Positions 1 through 8,519 of a DNA stretch of 64,000 nucleotides are shown one piece after another (position 1 is the stretch's first letter; every line of letters starts with the position of its first letter). Under the pieces are notes generated by a model. It saw only the letters and a program-made list of their open reading frames with translations. It was not told the DNA's origin and ran no database searches. The translations under genes and the position numbers were made by a program. The DNA lies in contig JADKEV010000001.1 of NCBI GenBank assembly GCA_016717855.1, positions 62,001 to 126,000 of the forward strand. Reading direction: 5' to 3'. The stretch comes from Betaproteobacteria bacterium (lineage in GTDB: Bacteria; Pseudomonadota; Gammaproteobacteria; Burkholderiales; Casimicrobiaceae).

Positions 1-41
1 ACGCGCCCGTAGCCCGCGTGCAGGTTGCGGACCTCAAGCAT
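1..41 (-). CDS. livF: LivF-type ABC transporter ATP-binding protein (5' end only)
   Basis: Only the first 13 codons are in the window; the gene runs off the left edge. They read MLEVRNLHAGYGR, the standard opening of LivF, the second ATPase of branched-chain amino acid ABC importers. The ATG lies inside the 3' end of the upstream permease-ATPase gene (8-bp overlap), so the two are probably translationally coupled. It is the last visible gene of the minus-strand importer operon. The call rests on the short N-terminus and on gene order. Confidence 0.75.
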   Translation of the reverse strand, partial: MLEVRNLHAGYGR

Positions 42-1815
42 CGCGCTTGCCGGTGAACAACGCGCGCACCTTCGGATTGCCGACGATCTGGTCGGGCGCG
101 CCCTCGGCGACGATCGCCCCGGCATCGAGTACGGTGATGCGGTCCGCCACGCGCCAGACCAGGTCGAGATCATGTTCGACCAGGATGATGGTCTTGCCCA
201 GCGCATCGCGCAGGTGCCGCAGCAACGTCGCGAAGTCGCGCCGCTCCTCCGGCGAGAGCCCGGCGGCCGGTTCGTCGAGCAACAGCACCGAGCCGTCCAT
301 CGCGATGACGCGCAGCACTTCCAGCAACCGCCGCTGCGCATGTGGCAGCAGGTCGGGCCGCTCCGCGCGCCAGCGCTCCCCGACCCCGGCATCGGCGAGC
401 GCCCGGAACAGCCAGTCGGCGCGGCCGCGATCATCGCCGAAATCGGCGCCGATCTGCAGGTTCTCCCGGATCGACAAGTCGTCGAACACACGCGGGGTCT
501 GGAACGTGCGCCCGACGCCAAGGCGCGCGATGCGCCAGGCGGCGAGCCGCGTCGTGTCCTGGTCGAGAATGCGGACCCGTCCCTGATCGAGGCGCGCGAA
601 ACCGGAGATCACGTTGAGCAGCGTCGTCTTGCCCGATCCGTTGGGTCCGACCAGTCCGTGTATCGTGCCGCGGACGACCTTGAGATCGACGTTGTCGAGC
701 GCGATCACCTGTCCGTATGACTTGCGCGCGGTCTCGACCGCGACGACCGGCGCGGCATCCGGCGGCGCTGCGGCGCGGGCCGCCTGCGCGCGCTCTTCCC
801 CCGTCACCGCCATGATCCACTGCACCCCGACCTCCGCTCCGCCCGCATGCTGCCGGCGCCGCCGCAGCCATGTTTCCACCGATCCCACCAGGCCGTCGGG
901 GAACAGCAGCATGATCGTCAGCGCGACCAGCCCGTAGCCGATCAGCCGGTAGTTGACGAGGTCGACCAGCAGCACGTTCGGCACGAGATAGAGAATCCAA
1001 ACGCCCAGTATCGGACCCAGCAGCCGGCCGCGCCCGCCGACGATCACCGAGAAGAAAAAGAAGATCGACAACTCGAGATGGAACGCTGAAGGGCTCAGGA
1101 ACCCGACAACCGGGACATAGAGGATGCCGGCGAGTCCGGTGCCGAACGCCGCGATTACGAACGCCGCGGACCGCACATGACCCGGGCTGAAGCCCAGCGC
1201 CTGCGCGGCTTCCGGGCTCACCGCGGCGACCCGCATGTGGCGGCCCAGGCGCGTTGCCCGCAGCGCCGCGTGTCCCGCCAGCGCCGCGCTGGTCAGCGCG
1301 ATCACCAGGAAAGACAGGGGCGTCAGTCCCCAGAACAGCGGTGCGTTCAGCGCCGGCACGGCGCGCGTGATGCCGTTGATGCCGTTCGTATAGTCGTTGA
1401 ACGAGACCAGCAGTTCGGGGAACACCATCGCCACGCTCAGCGTCACGAAACCCAGGTAGTAGCCCTGCACGCGCAACGCCGGTAGCGCGTAGAGGCTGCC
1501 CAACGCGAGCGCTGCCAGCAGTCCGAAGCCGGCCGCAACGGCAAAGCCGGCGCCGTGCAGGCTCGAGGCGATGCCGACGGTGTACGCGGCGGCGCCGAAC
1601 ACCGCGCCCTGCCCGAACGAGACCTGGCCCGCATCGGCCAACAACATGTTCTGCAACACGGCCACCGCGATGTACAGGTTCACCAGCAGAAAGGTGTGGC
1701 TCCAGTACTGGTTTCCGGCGATCGCCGGCACGGCGATGCTGACGATCACCGTGAGGACACCGAGCGCAAGCTGGGCGCGGTCGGACAGTCCGTCAGGGCC
1801 CAGGAGCGCGGACAT
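34..1815 (-). CDS. LivM-LivG fusion: branched-chain amino acid-type ABC permease plus ATPase
   Basis: 593 residues joining two importer subunits. Residues 1 to about 320 are a LivM-type inner-membrane permease with many hydrophobic helices and the family string LADAGQVSFGQGAVFGAAAY. Residues about 355-593 are a LivG-type ATPase: Walker A GPNGSGKTT near residue 390, Walker B VLLLDEPAAGLSPEE, and the switch histidine in ILVEHDLDLV. The ABC signature is degenerate (LPHAQRR in place of LSGGQ), as in some Liv-type ATPases. The gene follows livH directly (1 nt between stop and start) and overlaps livF. Substrate cannot be read from sequence; Liv-type systems carry branched-chain amino acids, amides, urea or aromatic acids. 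Confidence 0.9.
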   Translation of the reverse strand: MSALLGPDGLSDRAQLALGVLTVIVSIAVPAIAGNQYWSHTFLLVNLYIAVAVLQNMLLADAGQVSFGQGAVFGAAAYTVGIASSLHGAGFAVAAGFGLLAALALGSLYALPALRVQGYYLGFVTLSVAMVFPELLVSFNDYTNGINGITRAVPALNAPLFWGLTPLSFLVIALTSAALAGHAALRATRLGRHMRVAAVSPEAAQALGFSPGHVRSAAFVIAAFGTGLAGILYVPVVGFLSPSAFHLELSIFFFFSVIVGGRGRLLGPILGVWILYLVPNVLLVDLVNYRLIGYGLVALTIMLLFPDGLVGSVETWLRRRRQHAGGAEVGVQWIMAVTGEERAQAARAAAPPDAAPVVAVETARKSYGQVIALDNVDLKVVRGTIHGLVGPNGSGKTTLLNVISGFARLDQGRVRILDQDTTRLAAWRIARLGVGRTFQTPRVFDDLSIRENLQIGADFGDDRGRADWLFRALADAGVGERWRAERPDLLPHAQRRLLEVLRVIAMDGSVLLLDEPAAGLSPEERRDFATLLRHLRDALGKTIILVEHDLDLVWRVADRITVLDAGAIVAEGAPDQIVGNPKVRALFTGKRDA

Positions 1816-2694
1816 TCAGACGCGCCGCGCCGTGGTCCGCCCGAATAAGCCTTGTGGCCGCAACATCAGCACGCCGATCAGCAACGCCAGCGAAACGACG
1901 TTCTGGAACTGGCCGCCGTACTCGTACGCGGCGTACATCGAGGCCACGCCCACCAGCGGTCCGCCGATCATCGCCCCGGTGTTGCTGCCCAGCCCGCCGA
2001 TCACGGCGGCAATGAAGCCGTTCAGCACATAGATGATGCCGGAGTCCGCCGAGATCGACATCACCGGCGCGGCAACGAAGCCGGCCGACCCGACGATCGC
2101 CCCGCTGATCGCAAAGGCGAGCACCTGCAGCCGGCGCACGCGGATGCCGGCCGCCTGCGCCGCTTCGAGGTCCTGGGCGATCGCGCTGATGGCCAGGCCG
2201 GTCAGGGTCCGGGTATGGAACCAGTGCAATCCCGCATACCAGAGCGCCGCCAGAATCACCGCCAGCGCATAAGTCGTGGGCGTGCGCGTGCCAATCAGCG
2301 CGAAGTTGGCGAACGGCGACTTGACGCTGAGCGCGAACGGCCCTTGCGCGATCAGGATCACGGCGCCGATGATCACCGACACGGCGAGCGTGGTGATCAG
2401 CCACGAGTGTTGTTCGACCGATGAGCGCAGCGGCAGCAGCGTGACGTAGCCCTGCAGCGCCAGCACCGCCGCGTAGAACAGCGCAGCCGCCGGCACCAGC
2501 AACAGCCACCGCACCAGCTCCGGGTCCTGCGGCAGCGTGAAGAACCCGAACAGCCCGCCCAGGATCAGCATGTTGCCCTGCGCGAAATTGAGGATCCCGC
2601 TCGAGTTGTGCACCACGTTGAAGCTCATCGCGACCAGCGAATAGACGGCGCCGAGCCCGATGCCGCGGACCAGAATGATGATCAGTTCATCCAT
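1816..2694 (-). CDS. livH: LivH-type ABC transporter permease
   Basis: 292 residues, a polytopic inner-membrane permease opening with MDELIIILVRGIGLGAVYSL and containing the LivH string SSGILNFAQGNML. The reading frame extends 56 codons further upstream, but that stretch is an Arg-Pro-rich translation of the 9-bp tandem repeat, so I place the start at the ATG at 2694, where family homology begins. It pairs with the LivM half of the downstream fusion to form the channel. Its distance from the binding-protein gene (183 bp of repeats) suggests separate or attenuated expression. Confidence 0.9.
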   Translation of the reverse strand: MDELIIILVRGIGLGAVYSLVAMSFNVVHNSSGILNFAQGNMLILGGLFGFFTLPQDPELVRWLLLVPAAALFYAAVLALQGYVTLLPLRSSVEQHSWLITTLAVSVIIGAVILIAQGPFALSVKSPFANFALIGTRTPTTYALAVILAALWYAGLHWFHTRTLTGLAISAIAQDLEAAQAAGIRVRRLQVLAFAISGAIVGSAGFVAAPVMSISADSGIIYVLNGFIAAVIGGLGSNTGAMIGGPLVGVASMYAAYEYGGQFQNVVSLALLIGVLMLRPQGLFGRTTARRV

Positions 2695-2730
2695 CGCAGC
2701 GCTCCGTTCCGCCCCTGGCCGGGGGTCGGG

Positions 2731-2802
2731 TCGCCGTGGTCGCCGTGGTCGCCGTGGTCGCCGTGGTCGTCGTGGTTGCCGTGGTCGCCGCGGTCGCCGT
2801 AG
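2731..2802. repeat. 9-bp tandem repeat, eight units
   Basis: Eight head-to-tail copies of TCGCCGTGG (units 1-4 identical, 5-8 with one change each) lie between the binding-protein gene and livH. The last unit runs directly into a 31-nt REP-like palindrome at 2799-2829. The period is a multiple of three, so the tract is an open frame in several frames, but I see no sign that it is coding. Confidence 0.9.
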
Positions 2803-2829
2803 GATGGGTGGAGCGAAGCGATACCCATC
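2799..2829 (+). repeat. REP-like 31-nt palindrome, copy 1
   Basis: Begins GTAGGATGGGT and ends ACCCATC. The arms GATGGGT and ACCCATC pair around a GC-rich loop. It is one of eight copies in the window, all exactly 31 nt and all in spacers or at gene ends. Confidence 0.85.
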
Positions 2830-2877
2830 ATCGCCAGTCCATCCGGAACCGGAGAAACGCAACCGCCGGAACCGGCC

Positions 2878-4080
2878 TCAACACCCGACGCGTTCGAGCA
2901 GCCCGCCCTCGCGCTGGCGATCCGGGTACACGACGGTCAGCGCATCCTGGCCGACCAGGAAGTGCGTGGCCTTGCTCGCGGAAAGTCCGCTGTTGATGCC
3001 GCGGAACGACTTCGAGTTCGCCTCCAGCCACGCGGCGACACTGGGGCCATCGGTCTTGCCGCCGGTCCCCTCGACTGCCGCTTTCAGCACGTAGACCGCG
3101 TCGTACCAGAGCGAGAGATAGGCCAGAGGCTGCCGGTCAAAAGCTTCCGGCTTGAACGCCTTCACCGACGCCACGAAGTCCTGGAAAGTCTTCGGCGTCG
3201 TCTCGCTCGGGCAGTACGAGAAGCCTCTGTAGTTGACGGCGACGACGTTCTTGTACGCATCCTTGCCGGCGATTTTGAGCGCCGGCCCGGAGAACGTGGC
3301 GCCAAAGCTGCCGACGACTTTTACGCCCCAGCCCAGTTCGTTTGCGCTCTTGATCATGTTCCCGGTGTCTTCGCCATTGCTGGTGAACAGCAGGATCGCA
3401 TCCGGATTGCCGCGGCGCAGGGCCAGCAGTTGCGGCGTCATGTCGGTCTGCCGGTACTGATATTCCTGCACGCCGGCGAGCTTGATGTTGCGCGCGGCCA
3501 GTTCGGCCTTGAGCGCCTCGACCGCCGTCTTCGCCTGCGCCCCACTGTCGGACAGGATGGCGGCCGACTGCACCTTCAGTCCCTTCATCGCGTAGTCGAC
3601 CATCACCTTCGACTGCGCCTCGGCGTTCGACAACATGCTGAACGCGTACGGTCCGACCTCCGGCGTCAGCTTTTCGGAGCCGCTGACGTTGGCCGACGGG
3701 ATCTTCGCTTCGTTGAGGATGGGCAGCACCGCGAGCGTGACCTGGCTGTAGGTCGGGCCGATCAGCAGGTCGATCTTCTCCTGGAACACCAGGCGCTTGG
3801 CTTCGCTCACGCCGACCGTCGCCTCGGTCTGGTAGTCGCCGATGACGAGCTGGATCTGGCGGCCGGCGATGCCGCCCGCGGCATTGATGTTGCGCACCGC
3901 GAGCTGGACCGCGATCTGGCCCGACTCCCCGACGGTGGCGCCACCGCCGGTGAGCGGAATCATCGCGCCGACCTTGATCGGCGGCCGCGGCGCCTGGGCG
4001 ACGGCTGCGGCCGCGGCGAGGCCGAAAACAACGACGCCGGAACAGAACGCCACCCTCCTGCTGGACTTATCATGATTCAT
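2878..4080 (-). CDS. Branched-chain amino acid-type ABC transporter substrate-binding protein
   Basis: 400 residues, periplasmic. A signal peptide covers residues 1 to about 28 (cleavage after AAAVAQA), followed by the type I periplasmic fold opening KVGAMIPLTGGGATVGESG. The phrases NAAGGIAGRQIQLVIGD and LIGPTYSQ are typical of LivK/urea/amide binding proteins. The start ATG at 4080 has AGGAGG at 4085-4090; an in-frame upstream Met has no such site. It is the first gene of the minus-strand Liv-type operon and should deliver ligand to LivH/LivM. Ligand unknown. Confidence 0.92.
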   Translation of the reverse strand: MNHDKSSRRVAFCSGVVVFGLAAAAAVAQAPRPPIKVGAMIPLTGGGATVGESGQIAVQLAVRNINAAGGIAGRQIQLVIGDYQTEATVGVSEAKRLVFQEKIDLLIGPTYSQVTLAVLPILNEAKIPSANVSGSEKLTPEVGPYAFSMLSNAEAQSKVMVDYAMKGLKVQSAAILSDSGAQAKTAVEALKAELAARNIKLAGVQEYQYRQTDMTPQLLALRRGNPDAILLFTSNGEDTGNMIKSANELGWGVKVVGSFGATFSGPALKIAGKDAYKNVVAVNYRGFSYCPSETTPKTFQDFVASVKAFKPEAFDRQPLAYLSLWYDAVYVLKAAVEGTGGKTDGPSVAAWLEANSKSFRGINSGLSASKATHFLVGQDALTVVYPDRQREGGLLERVGC

Positions 4081-4389
4081 CGCGACCTCCTGATCAGACG
4101 ATTCACTCAAGCGTTGCACCCTACTCGACGGCGGCGCAAGCATACCAGCACGGACGCGAGTTTCGCAACGAGTTCCGCATCGTCGAAGCGGATCTGTCCC
4201 GCCGCCCGTACGCTGATGGGTGTCGCTGCGATCGACCCATCCTACGCAGAAAAGAGATGGGTATCACTTCGCTCCACCCATCCTACGGCTGAGAGGGTCG
4301 AATTTTCCGTTCCCGTATCATTGATCCTTCGTGCCGGACATCCGCGTCCGGCGTTCCACCCTCGCATTTCCTGCGGAGCCGCCTCGCCG
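4081..4389. repeat. Intergenic region with two direct REP-like copies
   Basis: 309 bp between the divergent binding-protein and antiporter genes. It holds two 31-nt REP-like copies, 4215-4245 and 4256-4286, both in minus orientation (ending CCATCCTAC) and 10 bp apart. The first copy has a diverged centre. No gene is seen here. Confidence 0.8.
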
Positions 4390-4555
4390 ATGCCCCACGA
4401 CATCAGCCTCATCACCACCATTGCCGCGGCCCTGGGCTTCGGCCTGATCTTCGGCCTGCTCGCGGTGCGGCTGAAGCTGCCGGCGCTGGTTGGTTATCTG
4501 GCAGCGGGCATTTTCATCGGCCCCGCCACGCCCGGCTTTGTCGCGGACATCAAGA

Positions 4556-4799
4556 AGGGGGGGGGGGCCGCAGGCGGGGCCGGGGGCGGGCGCCGCGGGG
4601 GGCGCGCCGGCGGCGGGCGGGGGGGGGCCCGGGCGGCCGCCGGGGCGGCGGGGGGGGAGCGTCGGGGGCGGGGGGGGGGGAACCGGGGGGCCCCCCACGC
4701 GGGCGCGGCCGCGTGCGGCGCGCCGCCGCGGGGCGCCCCCCCCCCCCCCCGCGCGGGCTGGGGGGCCCCGGGGGCGCTGCGCGGCGCGCCCGCCGGGGG
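4556..4799. other. G/C-only low-complexity block 1 (probable assembly artefact)
   Basis: About 240 bp almost free of A and T, made of long G runs and then C runs, replacing the transmembrane core of the antiporter gene. Coding signal stops abruptly at the left edge and resumes in a clean frame at the right edge. Confidence 0.75.
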
Positions 4800-5207
4800 T
4801 CGTCCTGATCATCATCGTCGGCAAGTCGCTCGCCGCCTTCCTGCTGGTGCTGGCGCTGCGCTACCCGCTCAACACCGCGCTGGTCGTCTCGGCGAGCCTC
4901 GCGCAGATCGGCGAGTTCTCGTTCATCCTCGCCGCGCTCGGACTGTCGCTGGGCCTCTTGCCACCCGCGGCGCAAACGCTGGTCCTGGCCGGCGCCATCA
5001 TTTCCATCGCCCTCAATCCGCTGGTCTTCCGGGCGATCAAGCCGGTCCAGAGGTGGATCAAGTCCCGACCCACGCTCTCCGACCAGTTCGCGAAGAGAGT
5101 CGATCCGCTGGCCGAATTGCCGACTTCGACCGACGAGGCCAAGCTCACGGGACAGGTGGTGCTGGTCGGCTATGGCCGCGTCGGCCGCGGGATCGCCGCG
5201 GGCGCTC

Positions 5208-5399
5208 ACGGAGGAGGGAACGCCCGGCGGGGGGCCGCCCAAAAGAACCGAGAAGACCCCACCCGCCCCCCCCCGGGCCGCCCGGCGGGGCCCCCGCCCC
5301 CCCGGGGCCCCCCCCGCGCCGCCCCGGGCGCACCCCGCCCGCGCGCGCCCGCGGCCCCCCCCCCCCCGGCGCCCCCCCCCCCCCCCCAGAAGAAGGAGG
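5208..5399. other. G/C-rich low-complexity block 2 (probable assembly artefact)
   Basis: About 190 bp dominated by C runs of up to 10, replacing most of the NAD-binding RCK domain of the antiporter. Remnants of the expected protein can be picked out in shifting frames at its left edge, so errors accumulate gradually there. Confidence 0.7.
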
Positions 5400-5670
5400 C
5401 CCCCCGGGCCATCCTTCCATCCAGTGCGCCGTGCGCACGCCCAACGACGAGGAAGCCGAACGGTTGCGCCGGGAGACCCCGGGCAAGGTGTTCGTGGGCA
5501 AGCACGAACTCGCGCTCGGGATGGTCCGTCACATCGTCGGAATCGCGCGCAAGAAGAAGTCAGGCGCCGGGCGCTGAGTCCGCGGCAGCCGCGCTTGGCG
5601 CAGCGCGACTCGAAGCGCCGGCAGCGTCCGGCACCGCCCGATCGTCGCATCGTCCGAACTCCGAACAAAA

Positions 5671-5690
5671 AGCCCACCTGACGGTGGGCT
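5671..5690 (-). terminator. Intrinsic terminator, mainly for the minus strand
   Basis: Perfect 8-bp stem AGCCCACC/GGTGGGCT with loop TGAC. Read on the minus strand the stem is followed by TTTTTGTT, a proper U-tract, 35 bp after the stop of the IPTL-CTERM gene. On the plus strand it is followed by the weaker CTTT, so it may also stop antiporter transcripts. Confidence 0.8.
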
Positions 5691-5724
5691 CTTTGCGTGG
5701 CGCCTGGGCGCCGCAGTGGGTCCG

Positions 5725-6264
5725 TTACCGGGCGCGGCGTGCGCGCAATCCCAGGAAGGTCATCCCGGCGAGCAGCAAGGCCAGCAGCGCGAGGTTCCAT
5801 GGCGACAGCGTGGGCACCTGCGCAACGGTGCAGGCGATGAACACCGTGTACGTGCCCGCCGGCTGGCCATTGATACTGTATGTATAAGTCCCCAGATCGC
5901 CCTCGTCGAACGCCAGCACCTGGCCGCCGTTGGTGAAGACCGCGATAGCCGTGTCGCCCGAGCCGTTGTCGGGATCGTCCCACCATGCCTGGCCGCACCC
6001 GGCGCCTTCAAAGTTCAGATTGCCGTAAGGCTGAGTGCCGTATTTGGAACTGATTTGGGACTGCGTCCACGTGGTGCCGCCGACGGTGATCGAAATCACC
6101 AGATTGGCCACCGAGGCCAAGGGCGCAGTGCAGCCCACCGCGCTGTCGTATGAGGCGGTGCCGCCGCCGCCACCGGACAGGGAGATGCTGACTTCGCAAT
6201 GGACCGCGAACGCATTGGCACTGAAGAAAGCAAGTGCCGCAAAGATCATTGTACGAATTTTCAT
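5725..6264 (-). CDS. IPTL-CTERM sorting-domain secreted protein
   Basis: 179 residues. The signal peptide is MKIRTMIFAALAFFSANAFA. The C-terminus is VPTLSPWNLALLALLLAGM followed by FLGLRARRAR. This is the tripartite IPTL-CTERM signal (motif, membrane helix, basic tail) that exosortase H (XrtH) is predicted to process. The mature part is short, Gly/Ser-rich and of unknown function, with three cysteines. The start at 6264 is preceded by an AAAGG-like site; the longer frame upstream lacks a signal peptide at its N-terminus. No exosortase gene is in the window. A terminator follows. Confidence 0.88.
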   Translation of the reverse strand: MKIRTMIFAALAFFSANAFAVHCEVSISLSGGGGGTASYDSAVGCTAPLASVANLVISITVGGTTWTQSQISSKYGTQPYGNLNFEGAGCGQAWWDDPDNGSGDTAIAVFTNGGQVLAFDEGDLGTYTYSINGQPAGTYTVFIACTVAQVPTLSPWNLALLALLLAGMTFLGLRARRAR

Positions 6265-6581
6265 GAAAGCGCCTTTCGAGGACCTGGAATCGATAATCGG
6301 AGTCGGTGAAAGCAGAAAAACGCTTTTGCGACCTCCCACCGCATACTGCATACTGTCGTGAGCCTACTGCAGACGATTCGGGTCAGTCAAGGCGATATGC
6401 GCGAAATCCCCTCAGATATCCACTTGTCATAGCGCTGCGTTGCAACAAACCGACAAAAAGTTGCGCCGCGGCCTGATCCCTCATAGGCGTTCGCCCGCGA
6501 TGCGCGGCCGGCCCTGCTGTCGTCGCCGGTGGGCACCCGATTTGCCGCGCCGCCACCCCAGGCAGTAAGATACGCGCTGCC
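6265..6581. other. Spacer between the IPTL-CTERM gene and tRNA-Gly
   Basis: 317 bp without a convincing gene. It holds the leader of the minus-strand IPTL-CTERM gene, a short direct repeat (CATACTG twice near 6345) and, at its right end, the tRNA promoter described separately. Confidence 0.5.
6542..6571 (+). promoter_or_regulatory. Putative sigma-70 promoter of tRNA-Gly
   Basis: TTGCCG (6542-6547), an 18-bp spacer and TAAGAT (6566-6571) lie 10 bp before the tRNA 5' end, a suitable position for a stable-RNA promoter. Inferred from spacing and similarity only. Confidence 0.4.
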
Positions 6582-6655
6582 GCGGGTGTAGCTCAATGGT
6601 AGAGCAGAAGCTTCCCAAGCTTACGACGAGGGTTCGATTCCCTTCACCCGCTCCA
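6582..6655 (+). tRNA. glyU: tRNA-Gly (anticodon CCC)
   Basis: 74 nt with encoded CCA. The acceptor arm is GCGGGTG pairing with CACCCGC, the D-arm is GCTC..GAGC, the anticodon loop is TTCCCAA (anticodon CCC) and the T-arm is AGGGTTCGATTCCCT. It closely matches E. coli glyU. It reads GGG glycine codons, which are frequent in this GC-rich genome. The pair closing the anticodon stem (G-A) looks mismatched. Confidence 0.95.
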
Positions 6656-6903
6656 GCCCTTGCTGGACGCGCAAGCTCTCCGGCATCCCCGCCATCCTTG
6701 TTCGATCGCTCTTGTTTGGCAAGCCTTGCGTTGCACCAAGTGCCGCTGCTAACGGGTTCCAGTCATTGTTCCTGCTCGCGATTTGCAAGTGATCACGCAT
6801 CGCGTATCTACCGGGAGCCCGGTCACTGTCATCAAATGATCAAATTTGCGGCATACGATCGGTCTTGCCTGTATTGAAGACAGCTGAAGACAGGAAGACC
6901 GTC

Positions 6904-8317
6904 ATGACCGAACTCTGGAAGCTGCCTGCGCTCGAACTCGCGCGGCACATCGCCACCAAGGAAGTCTCTTGCGCGGAAGTCGTCGATGCGCACTTGAAAC
7001 GCATCCGCGAGGTCAACCCGGCGCTCAACGCCATCGTGCGGGTGCTGGACGCCGAAGCGCGCGCTGCCGCGCTTGCGGCCGACGACAGAATCGCGCGCGG
7101 CGAACCGCTAGGCCCGCTGCACGGCGTCCCATTCACGGTCAAGGAGAACATAGACATGGCCGGACTGCCCACGACGTGGGGCGTGGTGCCCCTGGCCCAT
7201 GCCGTGGTGCCGGCGGATGCCCCGGTAGTCGAGCGCATGCGTGCTGCCGGCGCGATCCCGATCGGCCGCACCAACATGCCTGACATGGCATTGCGCGTGC
7301 ACACCGACAGCAGCCTGCATGGGCTGACCCGCAATCCCTGGAACGCCGGGCGCACGGCCGGCGGCTCGAGCGGCGGTGAGGCCGTCGCGTTGGCCACCGG
7401 GATGAGCGCACTCGGACTCGGCAACGACATCGGCGGCTCCCTGCGCAACCCCGCCAACGCCTGCGGTATCGCGTCGATCCGGCCCTCGCTGGGGCGCGTG
7501 CCGGACGCCGGCCTCGTGCCCTCCGAAGACCGGCTGCTCGCGGTGCAGCTCATGAACGTGGGGGGGCCGATGGCGCGTCGCGTGGGCGACGTGCGCGCCG
7601 CGCTGAAGGTGCTGATCGGTGCGCATCCGCGCGATCCGTGGGCCGTCGACATGCCGTTCGACGGCGCGCCGGTGCGCGGGCCGATCCGCGTCGCGGTCGT
7701 CGCCCAACCGCCGGGCGGACCGACCGACCCGTGCATCGCGGCCATCGTGCGCCGCGGTGCCGATGCCCTGGCCGCTGCGGGCTACGAGATCGTCGACGCC
7801 TGCCCGCCGCGCTACGAGGAAGCGATCGGCGCCTGGGCGCGGTTTCCTGCTCGGCGACTTTGCACTATGGATGCCGCAGCTGCTGTCGATGATGGGCGAC
7901 GATGCGAGGGCCTTCATCGAAACCGCGCGCGCGGCCGTGCCGCCATTGCCGGACGTCGCGGCGATGTCGACGCTGATGATGCAGCGCGACGGGATCGCCC
8001 GTGCCTGGTCGCAGTTCCTGGCGGATACGCCGCTGATCTTGTCGCCCACCTGGACGCAGTTGCCCTTCGAAATCGGCTTCGACATCGCATCGCCCGAGGG
8101 CACCGCCGCGACGGTGGAGATGATGCGCCCGGTAGTTCCGGCGAGTTTGCTCGGGCTGCCATCGGCTTGCGTGCCGGCCGGGCGCGATGCCGCCAGCGGC
8201 CTGCCGGTCGGCCTCTTGCTGACCGGCAAGTGGTTCCGCGAGGACCTCTGCCTCGACGCGGCGGAGATCATCGAGGCGAACGCCGGGCTGCGCACGCCCA
8301 TCGACCCCTGGGCGTGA
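6904..8317 (+). pseudogene. Amidase (amidase-signature family), single-base frameshift
   Basis: Amidase-signature hydrolase with catalytic Lys in FTVKENIDMAG, the Ser-rich motif GGSSGGEA and GNDIGGSLRNPA with the nucleophile serine. About the first 312 codons read from ATG 6904 (AGGAAG upstream). The frame then breaks near 7845: CGGTTTCCTGCTC should read CGG TTT CTG CTC for the family-like RFLLGDF. After a +1 shift the C-terminal half (LGDFALWMPQL to TPIDPWA) runs to 8317. Corrected length is 470 residues, normal for the family. I cannot tell a sequencing error from a real pseudogene, but the clean frames on both sides favour an error or a very recent mutation. Substrate unknown. Confidence 0.85.
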
Positions 8318-8519
8318 CACCGCATCGGCGCCGATGAACATCCGCAGGCAGGTCAAGGCCGGACGGCGATGCGCGATTTCGGTCATTCATCAAAACGTCA
8401 CAAAAGTGGCTTAGGGTGGCAAGCAGTCGTCGATGTCCATCAGCTTTCAGTGAACGGTTCAATCTGTCGTTGTGGCATTCCGGCGAACCGCTGCGCAAGA
8501 CAAATTGGCCACGCCCGCA

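Larger units (their letters stand above)
4390..5577 (+). pseudogene. YbaL/Kef-type cation:proton antiporter, interrupted by two G/C-only blocks
   Basis: Three intact fragments align in order with YbaL-type CPA2 antiporters. The N-terminus MPHDISLITTIAAALGFGL to GFVADIKK is helices 1-2. The fragment from about 4800 to 5205 is the last helices (GKSLAAFLLV, SLAQIGEFSFILAALG) plus the start of the RCK NAD-binding domain, VVLVGYGRVGRG. The end of the RCK domain is at about 5412-5577 (RTPNDEEAERL, GKVFVGKHELALGMVRHIV). Against my memory of the roughly 560-residue E. coli YbaL, about 250 residues are missing after GFVADIKK and about 80 after GYGRVGRG; G/C-only sequence stands in their place. Some signal survives at the second edge (ALTEEGTP in one frame, QKNRED in another), which fits degraded base calling. 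The organism probably has an intact gene. Confidence 0.75.

Noticed and set aside
2731..2802. CRISPR-like array
   Set aside because: 9-bp units without spacers; a simple tandem repeat, and no cas genes.
2695..2862. N-terminal Arg-Pro extension of LivH
   Set aside because: It is the translation of the tandem repeat and REP, absent from the family; the internal ATG 2694 fits.
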